Assembly (NCBI RefSeq): GCF_010183535.1
Contig: NC_071329.1
Location: 3,286,001-3,350,000 of the forward strand
Direction: 5' to 3'
DNA length: 64,000 nucleotides
Source of the DNA: Caenorhabditis remanei
Lineage: Eukaryota > Nematoda > Chromadorea > Rhabditida > Rhabditidae
The notes beneath the pieces are model-generated. The model was not told the origin of the DNA. It saw only the letters and a program-made list of their open reading frames with translations, and searched no databases. This document shows, one piece after another, positions 21,001 through 30,400 of this stretch (position 1 is its first letter; every line of letters begins with the position of its first letter). Position numbers and translations under genes: made by a program.

Positions 21001-24000
21001 CCATGATAAGGAATCGACGCGTCGAACAAGAACGCCTGAATTCCGAGTGGCAGATCCATGCGATCAAATTGAGACTCCCAAAAATAAACAATGATCGGAG
21101 AAAGTCAGTTTTATCAGCGGATTCTGGAGAGGAATCCGAAGAAGATGACGTCTCCAGAAGCACTAAGAATTCTGGAATCCGTAAATTCAATGAGAACTAT
21201 GTAATACAGATTCTGGAGAACGACCTTGTTCTAACCACTGCTCATCAGATACATGAGCTTACTAACCTCGAAAAATCGAAGCTGGTGAAACTGAGAAAAC
21301 TGGATGACGAGTTTGTGAACAAATTCATCGGATTATCGATTGATGGGTCGAGATGTCTGGCGGTGTGGAAGATGTGTCCGAGAGGATCGCTACGAGATAT
21401 CATGTTGAAAGGCAATTTCTCGATGGACTATTTCTTTATGTTTTGTATGATTAGGGATGTTGCCGAGGTGAGTGTGATTCTTATTATAATAGTTAGATAG
21501 TTAAAATTGAAACTATCCGTTCAATCACCGCCCCGTCTTATATCAGTTATGAAACCGGCGGTTCTAATTCGGCCGATATCAATACGGGCTGTCTACGCTT
21601 GTTTTTGCACATTTTCCCGGCCCGCGGCACATAACCAAATAGCCATCCGGCCCGTAGTAGGTCACGGGCATAGAACTCGTTGAGATCTACATTTTGGTTT
21701 ATTTTTCAGCCCATAATTTTTTCAGCCCATAGTGTCGGCCCGTTTCGGCCCGGTTTACAAGTATGAATACGGGCGGTACCTATTTGTGCTGTTCGATCCC
21801 GATCAGTTTTTGAGTCGCTACGCAGCGAACTTTTTGGTGCCAGTGCATGATGCATGATAGTGGACTGTGCAGTCTACATGATTCTTATGAATGATTAACA
21901 CGAAACCCCTTTTTCCTCGAGCCCAGCAAAAACTGAATACAGATTTCATATCAGCGCAAATTTTCCGTTCAGGATCCTTCCCAAGTTTAAACTGTGCCAA
22001 AGTATTAGAACCGCCTTTTTCATAATTGGAATACCTTTTTGAAGCGTGAATCCGCACCTAACCATTTCTACCGGTTCCAGGGCATGAACTATCTGCACAA
22101 AAGTTTCCTGCGCCTCCATGGAAGGCTCCGCTCTGCGATATGCCTTGTCAATGAGAGTTGGCAAGTGAAACTATCGGATTACGGTTTGGAATTTTTGGTG
22201 GATGAGGAGGAGAGACCAGCAAAGAAGCGGTTGCTCTGGGTGGCTCCAGAAGTTCTCCGAGGATCCTTGACGGTTAGTCAGATGGCACCAAGTGCGGATA
22301 TCTACTCATTTGCTATTATCGCATCGGAGATTTTAACGAAGAAGGAGGCGTGGAACTTGCATAAGAGGAAGGAGGGTTATGAAGGTAAGTTAGTTGAGTG
22401 GCCTAGCTTTTTCTAGTCCCCCTGTTCGTTCCAGAAATAATCTACACCGTAAAGAAGGGCGGTGCAGATGTGCTCCGTCCGGATCTTCACACAGAGCCTG
22501 ACGTCAATCAGACCCTTATCGCATTGGTCAAAGATTGTTGGTCGGAAAATCCAGACGACCGCCCGTCGGCTGAAACTATCTGTAATATTATACATGAAAT
22601 GACACCGAAGACGAAAGATAATCTGATGGATCATGTGTTTGCTATGCTTGAGGAGTATACGACTAGTCTGGAGGTGGATATTCAGGAGAGGACGAAAGAG
22701 TTGTCGGTGGAGAAGAAAAAGTCGGATATCCTGTTGGGTAGAATGTTGCCAAAGTATGTCACTGATTATGGGGGAAGGGGTCGGAACAGAAATTGGAAAT
22801 TTCGGCATTTCCGACTACTTTTTGGAGAATTTTTTGGCGGAATTCCGCTCAATCCTGTTTTGAAAATTTCCGATTTCCGGGACATTATTTTCCGGAAGGA
22901 CTTTGGTGAAAAGAACTTGTACGGATCAGAGTTGCATGGAAGTGAAAATTTTTTATCCGGAAGTCGGAAGTCGGAAGTGAAAAAACGCCCGAAAGTCGAA
23001 AGTTGAAAATCGGAAGTCGGAAGTCGGAATTCGAGTTTTCCGAAAAAATTCAAAAACGCCAAGAGGAAATCATAAAATGGCCGAAAATCAGTGGAAAATT
23101 AGTTTTTGGCTGAAGAAAAGCCTATTTTCTGTCCTTTTAGACCATTTTTCCATGTATTTCTGCGAAATTTACTTTTCCGAAATGCCACCGTTATGAAATG
23201 ACGGAAGTCGGAAATAAAATTCCTTATCCGGAAGTCAAAAGTCGAAAGTCGGAATTCCATGCAACTCAGGAATAGATGTGAAAATCTTTGGCGAAATTTG
23301 GATTTGGCACCGTGCCACGCCGTTGTGCGACGGAGCGAATTTCCGCGACCGTACTCCTCGCACTGCTGAGCGTGAACAATGTGTCGAAGTTTACAAAATT
23401 TGTAGTTTTTTGCTGCATATTTATTGATTTTGACTATAGGCTAGGCCAAAAGTGGTGTTCAAATTAAATTTGAAAAATCGTTACAAAAAATTCGGCCACC
23501 GTCAGTTTTCTAAGTACCTATGCACTATTTTTGCCGATTTTTCCGCAAAAGTCACAGTTTTCAAGGTTTTTTCCGTTGAAAACAATGTTTTCAGAAAAGA
23601 AAATTGGCTGAAAACGAGTAAAATTCAGAATGTCTTTGAAATGGTGCATCGACAAATTCATTTTTCAAATTTCTCAATAATTGTGGTTATTTCATGAAAA
23701 ATAGCTGAATTACATTGAATTCTTATGTTTTTATGTTAGAATGTGATGAGCTTCGCGCTGAAAATTGGTTCTTTAATAATTTCAGACAAGTAGCGGAACG
23801 TCTGAAAGCCGGTCAAGCCGTCGAACCGGAAAGTTTCGACACCGTCACCGTATTCTTCTCAGATCTTGTCAAGTTCACCGATCTGGCTTCAAAGTGTTCC
23901 CCATTTCAAGTGGTGAATTTGCTGAATGAAGTTTTCAGCAATTTCGATGCAATTATAGAGAAGCACGATGTTTATAAGGTATGTTAATTCCAGATGCACC

Positions 24001-25046
24001 ATTTATAGTCCATTGTTTATTTTCAGGTAGAATCCATCGGGGATGGTTATCTCTGTGTGTCCGGATTGCCTATAAGGAATGGTGTAGATCATATACGGTA
24101 AGTTGTTTGGAAAACAATTAACTGTAAAAAGAAAAAAACAACAAAAATGAAATGGGCCGAACCGGGGATTGAACCCGGGACCTCTCGCACCCAAAGCGAG
24201 AATCATACCACTAGACCATTCGGCCGCGGCAGAAGTCGATTAGCGGGGGGAGTGAGGAATAGGCGCTTCTCGCCGCGAGATGACCGCAGCGATGCCACGC
24301 TCATGACCACTCCAATGTTTTATGTTTCCTCGCGGCCGAATGGTCTAGTGGTATGATTCTCGCTTTGGGTGCGAGAGGTCCCGGGTTCAATCCCCGGTTC
24401 GGCCCATTCCTTTTTTGCTTTTTCAAAAACATATTTTAACCCATTTTTCCAAACAAATCGTGGAGATGTCCCTTCGTTTCATGGAGTTTTGCCAAAAATT
24501 TCGGATTCCTCACTTACCAAGTGAACGTGTAGAGCTAAGGGTTGGGATTAATAGTGGTAAGTTGAAAAACAATTGTTTAACTTGAATTTAGTTTAAAAAT
24601 TAAATGTTCCAGGCCCCTGCGTCGCCGGTGTCGTCGGTCTCTCAATGCCTCGCTACTGTCTATTCGGTGACACTGTGAACACGGCGTCCCGAATGGAATC
24701 CAACGGAAAACCATCGTTAATCCACATGACAGAAGCGGCGCACACCCAACTGACCAATAGTTTTCCGTATCAATACGAGACCCGGTCTCGTGGAGAGGTG
24801 ATAATCAAGGGGAAAGGTGTTATGGAGACATTTTGGCTGATTGGCAAGGCCAGTATGAGTAATCGATCGACTCCGCCAGTTTCCCAAGTCAAACAGATTC
24901 CCAGGAAGATTCCGAGTTTCACTGATACCGATGATAAGGTCACTATTCGATCTGTTAGTCCGTATATTGAGAATATTAGTGATGCCGAGGAGGAAATCGA
25001 GGAAATGCGACGAGTCATGAGGAGAGAGATGATGAGAGTGGTGTAA
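15048..25046 (+). CDS. Receptor-type guanylate cyclase C (gcy family)
   Basis: Exons: 15048-15241, 15307-15549, 16218-16240, 18716-18943, 19425-19577, 19872-19969, 20013-20138, 20249-20387, 20431-20555, 20802-21467, 22081-22384, 22435-22753, 23786-23978, 24027-24097, 24453-24556, 24613-25046. They sum to 3420 nt (1139 aa). Order: signal peptide ([16 protein letters not shown]), ANF-receptor-type ectodomain, one membrane helix ([18 protein letters not shown]), pseudokinase domain, coiled-coil linker, and cyclase domain ([29 protein letters not shown]). It differs from gcy B in lacking the first intron, having a 23-nt microexon, and having an extra intron inside the cyclase domain. The acceptor before 24453 reads TTTTTCCAA rather than AG. 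If that is real, splicing there is non-canonical or the gene is damaged. The acceptor at 18715 (CCTAG) was chosen because it keeps the frame. Confidence 0.85.
15755..15990. mobile_element. Foldback MITE family A (ACAACTGCGCCCCACCGCAA ends)
   Basis: Inverted ends ACAACTGCGC...GCGCAGTTGT, sub-terminal AACGAGAGAGTATCGG arms and a short A/T loop. It lies in gcy C intron 2. Siblings: 30751-30921, 43511-43702 and 45777-46004, with a diverged one at about 32612-32722. Confidence 0.75.
16446..17683 (-). mobile_element. Mariner-family transposon, decayed
   Basis: 1238 bases with about 29-base inverted ends (TTAGGTTGGCAAGAAAGTTT) flanked by TA (16444-16445 and 17684-17685). Length and ends fit mariner. 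On the minus strand, traces of transposase are readable: an LG...WVLH segment near 17030-17090, which resembles the WVPH motif, and a C-terminal stretch [19 protein letters not shown] near 16560-16620 followed by a stop. Frames are broken. It lies inside gcy C intron 3. Confidence 0.85.
16490..17600 (-). pseudogene. Broken mariner transposase
   Basis: Only fragments in shifting frames remain; no frame spans a full transposase of about 340 residues. I recognise the WVPH-like motif and the C-terminal signature but could not place the catalytic DD34D residues with confidence. Confidence 0.6.
22927..23276. mobile_element. MITE family C copy in gcy C intron 12
   Basis: Begins CAGAGTTGCATGGAAG and ends with CCATGCAACTC, with many GGAAGTCGGAAGTC words. 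No clear target duplication, so decayed. Confidence 0.55.
24154..24225 (-). tRNA. tRNA-Pro (anticodon UGG)
   Basis: 72 bases on the minus strand, with the same sequence as the plus-strand copy at 24334-24405. Acceptor stem GGCCGAA/TTCGGCC, anticodon loop TTTGGGT, T-loop region GGTTCAATCC. The copies are arranged head to head about 108 bases apart inside a gcy C intron. Confidence 0.95.
24334..24405 (+). tRNA. tRNA-Pro (anticodon UGG)
   Basis: 72 bases: acceptor GGCCGAA pairs with TTCGGCC, anticodon stem CTCGC/GCGAG around TTTGGGT (anticodon TGG), T arm GGGTTCAATCC, discriminator C. A short T run follows (CCTTTTTTGC), a Pol III stop. Its 3' end plus CCA is the exact complement of the LTR element's primer-binding site. 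Confidence 0.96.
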
Positions 25047-25131
25047 ATTTTTTTTCTGTTTTTTTCGATTATTTTTTGAATATAAAATTGTCTGTTTTCA
25101 GCAGTTTCCAGTACTTATTTCGTCGTTTAAA

Positions 25132-27264
25132 ACGGTGACGGATTTCTACACCGTCAATAGCTCCTCCGAGAGGAGTACACGGCCGGCGGCCTAGGAACTC
25201 CCCACTCAAAATCGCGGTAGTTTGAATTCCAGAGAGTAATATTATTTTTTCAAGAAAAATACGATTTTGATTGAAATTTTGGAGGAAATGAATTTTTTCA
25301 GGTCAAAATTTCGAATGGGGATTATCATATTAAAAAAATCAATTTTTGAAAATAAAAAATATTTCATGTTTTATTTTATTTTTTCGGTTAGTCGAAGGAC
25401 TGCGGTCTGAAGTAAATTTATGATTATGAGATACAGATTTGTGATGGCTATTCAAAAAACATAAACAACTCTTCCAGATTTCAGTATCAAAAAACAGAAA
25501 AGCCAACACAGCCTTCGGCCCGCCCGGGTCGAGAGCGATTGTAGCTCGAGTGATGTTCTTGGGAATTTTATGTTATTTTTAACGAGTGATCGCTCGAGTG
25601 ACAATTTAACATACTTAATTTTGAGCTATTAAGCAACCTGACACGATTTTTTTTTTGAAAAAAGCTATTAAAGATAAACGGTCTGCCCGGTTGACAAGTA
25701 CGATTTTTCGAGTCAAGGCTTTGAGCTCTCGCAGTTTTCCAGATTATTTGAGAAAATAGTGGAATATACTTCTAAAAAACAAATATATATGAAAGTTGAT
25801 TATTTAATTATAATTTGTAAAAAAGAATATTGGTATTTCATGCGCCAGAATATCTCACTATCGTAGATCCATAATTCTATCGGAAATGAAATGAAACTAA
25901 GGTTGAAGAAAACGACAGAAACTGACTATCCCATCAGAAACTTCGTTAATCTAGCTTTACTTACTAGGGAATGATCCAGACGTATTTCGGAGATCTGGGT
26001 CGACTTATATAAATCGATGAAAAGCTAAGAACGAGCTCTTTTCAAATCTGTATTCCAATTTTGCAGAACGATTTCGTGAAAAAATTTTTCAGGTTTTTAT
26101 GACATTTCAGTACTAAAAGTAGAAAGTTTGAAATCACTTGAATCATCCAAAAATTGGATTCAGATGAATGAAATGAACCAGAGTAGGTTCCAAACGACGA
26201 AGAGCATTTTCACGAGTTTTTTCGAGAAAAATCTTTTCCACGAATTTTGAAGTTTTTGGTAGCCATAGGCGAACATTCGACCAAATTTTTTTTCTCAAAA
26301 ATTGTTGTTTTGTGAATGTTTAAAATATGAGTTTACAACAATCCATTTTTATCACATTATCTCCTAGATAGACATGAGGTGAGTTGATCATAGGATTGCT
26401 CTTTTTACGCTTTTTATTATCGAAGAACAGAGGAATACGGTTAAAATGTCAAATTTTAGATGTTTCCCAATAGCCAGATTAGCGAGATTCTGATGGTGCA
26501 CATATCTAGATTGATATACTCACTTGCAATAGATCTTCATTATAGCTACACTGTCATTACATAAACTCCATCTTCCTAATAGCCAACAGAAATCTGTATT
26601 TCATAAACAGGGATGTGCGGAAATAAAAATTTCGGAAACTCGATTTTTTTCAACTTTTTATAGTCAAAATCCAATAAATATGCAGTAAAAACTAAAAATT
26701 TTGTATATTTTGACTCAGGTGGGACGTTTTGGCACCGTTCACGTTGGATTGAGAGCAATTTATTTCGATTCCGCACAATTCTTTTTTTATCATAATGAAA
26801 ATATATGGAATTTCGGAAATTTCGAAAAAAAAGTTTTTCCGGAAAAAATTCTCCGAAATCGCGATTTAAATCGGAAATTTCCGAAAGTTCCGAAAATAAA
26901 CTTCGGAAATGTTCAGACGGAAAACAAAATTTCGGAATTTCCGATTTCCATTCCGCTCATCCCTGCTCATAATCATAAATTTACTTCAGACAGCAGTCCT
27001 TCGACTAACCGAAAAAATAAAATAAAACATGAAATATTTTTTATTTTCAAAAATTGATTTTTTTATAATGATAATCCCCATTCGAAATTTTGACCTGAAA
27101 AAATTCATTTCCTCCAAAATTTCAATCAAAATCGTATTTTTCTTGAAAAAATAATATTACTCTCTGGAATTCAAACTACCGCGATTTTGAGTGGGGGGTT
27201 CCTAGGCCGCCGGCCGTGTACTCCTCTCGGAGGAGCTATTGACGGTGTAGAAATCCGTCACCGT
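25132..27264. mobile_element. Long-TIR (MULE-like) foldback transposon, non-autonomous
   Basis: Arms of about 320 bases (25132 to about 25450, mirrored by about 26580-27264 once the nested MITE is removed) start ACGGTGACGGATTTCTACAC. Flanks GTCGTTTAAA (25122-25131) and GTCGTTCAAA (27265-27274) give a 9-10 base duplication with one mismatch. Long inverted ends plus a 9-10 base duplication point to Mutator-like elements. The interior of about 1.1 kb has no convincing transposase. It occupies most of the gap between gcy C and the thioredoxin-like gene. Confidence 0.75.
26608..26965. mobile_element. MITE nested in the right arm of the MULE-like element
   Basis: Ends CAGGGATG...CATCCCTG with CGGAA-rich arms. 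The host arm reads through when it is removed. Flanks TTCATAAA and CTCATAAT look like a diverged 8-base duplication. It is younger than its host. Confidence 0.65.
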
Positions 27265-28313
27265 GTCGTTCAAATCGTTTAAAAAATAATTATTTTTAAA
27301 AGGGGCTGCTAACGCGCTCCACCGACACGGCGGCACATTTCAAATTCGCGCGCCAAACGGTGTTATTCGAATTTCGGTCGTCATCGTTTTCGCTCATTTT
27401 TGCTCGTTTTTCGTCATTTTTTCGAGTTTTTTAACTTTCAGAATGATTTTCAAGCGAAAATTCATGTTTTCCACCCAAAAATGTATACATTTCGACAAAA
27501 AACCCATATTTTCGGTCAGTTTTCAATTTTTAGACTGGAATGTGCGAATAACACGATTTTAAGTAGTTTTTCTTCAATTTTTCCGTGTTTCCGATGAATT
27601 TTCGGAGAGAAATCGCAATTTTTCAGTCTACAAACTCGAGAAGCCGTCAGAAAACTCGATTTTAGTCGTTTCATCTCATTCAGCGAGAAAATTTTCAAGT
27701 TTTCAGTTTTTGGTATTTTTTCGCGCTTTTACAGTTTTTCTGGTGAATTTTAATGCAAAAATCGCGATTTTTCAGTATAAAACCTTCAAATTTCGACCAA
27801 AAACTTTGATTTTCTGAGGTTCACAGTGTATTTCATTTAAAAATCACAATTTTTCAGATTTTTTGACAAATTTTTCAGGAAAAAACGCAGTTTTCTGCCT
27901 ACAAACGTCAATTCTTGACCAGAATATTCAGGTTTTGCGTTTTTCACACGATTTTGTTTGAAAATCATTATTTAAACAATTTTCTGTCTTCCTTCCATAT
28001 TTTTCAGGCTCTCGTGTCGATTTGGTTGCGAAAATTTTGATTTTTGATTCTAAAAATGTGAATTTTCGATCAAAAACTCAGTTTGTCATCTTCTTGCCAA
28101 TCAATGCCAAATTTATATGTTTTTTTTTCCAGCGGAAACTTCGATTTTTGTCGAGAAATGTCGAATTCCGCTCAAAAACTCAGTCTTTCCGCGGTTTTTT
28201 TGCAATTTGCGCATTTTTCAATCGTAATTTTCCGATTTTTATCGTCCGATTCTTCTTTTATTGCTTTCTCTTCACATTTCCCGCTCTTTTTCGTTATTTT
28301 CAACCTTCCAGAA

Positions 28314-30294
28314 ATGTCCGAATTGCTCGCCGGTGTCAAGTTGATGGATCAAGACCTCGAGCCGGTCGATCCGGAGGTTCTCAAGGGAAAGGTACCGCTC
28401 ATCTCTCTTTCCTCAGAGTGTTTTGGCGCCAAAGTTTAAAAATTTGAATTTTTTTGCGAAAAAGTCAAATTTTGTGAATTTTTTCGCGAAAAAGTTTAAA
28501 TTTTTTGAATTTTTTTCGCGAAAAAGTCTATTCTTTTGAATTTTTTTTCGCGAAAAAGTCAAATTTTGTGAATTTTTTCGCGAAAAAGTCAATTTTTGTG
28601 ATTTTTTTCGCGAAAAGGCGATTTTGTTCGCGAAAAAGTTAAATTTTATCATTCAGAATTAGAAGAAATTCTGAAAAATCCTCAGAAATGTTCACATTTT
28701 CGATTAAAAAAATGAAAAAATTTCAATTTTTCCCAGGTCGTCGGCCTCTACTTCTCCGCCGGATGGTGTCCACCGTGTCGTCAGTTCACACCGAAACTCA
28801 AGCGTTTCTACGAGGAAATCAAGAAGACGCATCCAGAGTTCGAGGTGATTTTCGTGTCTCGTGACAAGGAATCACAGGATCTCAACGAGTATTTCGCCGA
28901 GCACATGGGCTCGTGGCTCGCCATTCCGTTTGGAGAGCCCAAGATTCAGTGAGTTGCAAGGCTGGGGAGAGTTGTGCAATTTTCAGGGAAAATTCGATAT
29001 TTTCCACGTAGCGATGATTTCAAAATCCGATTTTTTGAAAATTTCAGCAAATTTTCTAAAAGTTTCAGTTCAAACGCTAATTCGAATGATTTTTCTAGCG
29101 GATTCCATTCAATACCGCCCGCATCGCTCCATGACGAAGATTTCTAAAGTTTAGCTGAAAAATGTCGCTAATTTTTGTCCCGGACAGTAATTTTAATGAT
29201 TTTTACAGCTAAAACCCTTTTTTCCACTAAAAACCCTTTTTTACAGCTAAAATCCCAATTTTACAGCCAAAAACCCATTTTTTACAGTTAGAAACACCTT
29301 TTTACAGCTAAAAACACCTTTTTACAGCTAAAACCCCAATTTTTGGAGCTAAGAACCCATTTTTATAGCTAGAAACCTATTTCTACAGCTAAAAATTCAT
29401 TTTTTACAGCTAAAATGCCATTTTTTACAGCCAAAACTCATTTTTTCAGCTAAAACCCCAATTTTTCGAGCTAAAATCCCATTTTTTATAGCTAAAAACC
29501 CAATTTCTCGAGCTAAGAACCCATTTTTCAACTAAAAACCCAATTTTTTACAGCTAAAAACCCCTTTTTTCAACAAAAAACCCTATTTTTACAGCTAAAA
29601 CACCGTTTTTACAGTTAGAAACACATTTTTTCATCCAATAACCCATTTTTACAGCTAGGAACCCTACTTTTTCGGTTGTGCCACGTGGGTTTTATTTAGA
29701 ACCGCCCGTAAGGCTCCACGTGGCAATTATGGGTCTCGCCACGATTTTCAGTGTTTTTGAACAAAACTTTCGAAAATTTTCATTTTTTGGGTTCTGCCAC
29801 GTGGATTGGCATGATTTGGAATGTTTTGAAACCTGTGGGACCGCCCATATCCGTTAGAAAGCTATGGGCGGTTTAAATTTGTGGGGACACGTGACAGATA
29901 CGGGTCTTGCCACGAAAATTGTGGTTTTCACCGAGTTCTCGTCGATTTTCACGATTTGAGACCATTTTTTGCAAAAACCAAGTCAATTAGCTGAAAATTG
30001 GTTGAAAATCTATGAAATTTGGCGTGTCAGGCGTACCTTTAGCGCTTTAGATGGATATTGACCGAAAATTGTTCAAAAATAAGCTAATATTGGCACAAAA
30101 ATCTCAAATTTTGGCTCAAATTCTTATTTCTCTCCAGAGAACTGCTCGCCCAATACGAAGTCAAGACGATCCCATCGATGCGCATCATCAAGCCAAACGG
30201 TGACGTCGTCGTTCAGGACGCTCGTACCGAGATTCAGGAGAAGGGAAGCGATCCGGAGGCTCTCTGGGAGGAGTGGCTCGCCTTTTACGAATAA
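28314..30294 (+). CDS. Thioredoxin-fold protein (nucleoredoxin/tryparedoxin-like)
   Basis: Exons 28314-28391, 28737-28948, 30138-30294 (447 nt, 148 aa). A single thioredoxin domain: redox motif WCPPC at residues 36-40 after the VVGLYFSAG strand, the FTPKLKRFYEEIK helix, the VIFVSRDKESQDLNEYF segment typical of tryparedoxin/nucleoredoxin folds, and a cis-Pro loop TIPSM. The WCPPC form and the 148-residue length fit the small nematode nucleoredoxin-like proteins. Expected role: cytosolic or nuclear disulfide reduction. The start codon follows an acceptor (CTTCCAG) three bases upstream, so the mRNA may be trans-spliced. Intron 1 holds a TTCGCGAAAAAG array and intron 2 a CAGCTAAAAACC array. Exons look intact. 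Confidence 0.9.
28455..28640. repeat. Tandem repeat of TTTTTTCGCGAAAAAGT units
   Basis: About seven degenerate units of about 27 bases, each with the small palindrome TTCGCGAA, in intron 1 of the thioredoxin-like gene. Confidence 0.7.
29200..29670. repeat. Tandem repeat of TTTACAGCTAAAAACCCATT units
   Basis: About 20 degenerate units of about 21-26 bases in intron 2 of the thioredoxin-like gene. Each unit contains TTTACAGC, a splice-acceptor-like word. Confidence 0.75.
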
Positions 30295-30400
30295 TTTTTT
30301 CACCTCAATTTTTTTTGAATTTTCGAATTATATTAATTTTGTGTAAAATTGCGTTTACTAAAATCATTGACAATCATTTATTTCACATGTATTTTTTCAT

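Noticed and set aside
24240..24333. Possible third tRNA or snRNA between the two tRNA-Pro genes
   Set aside because: No cloverleaf or B-box; just the spacer of the inverted pair.
29200..29670. Regular repeats that might suggest a CRISPR array
   Set aside because: No unique spacers of constant length, eukaryotic intron context, and simple A/T-rich units.
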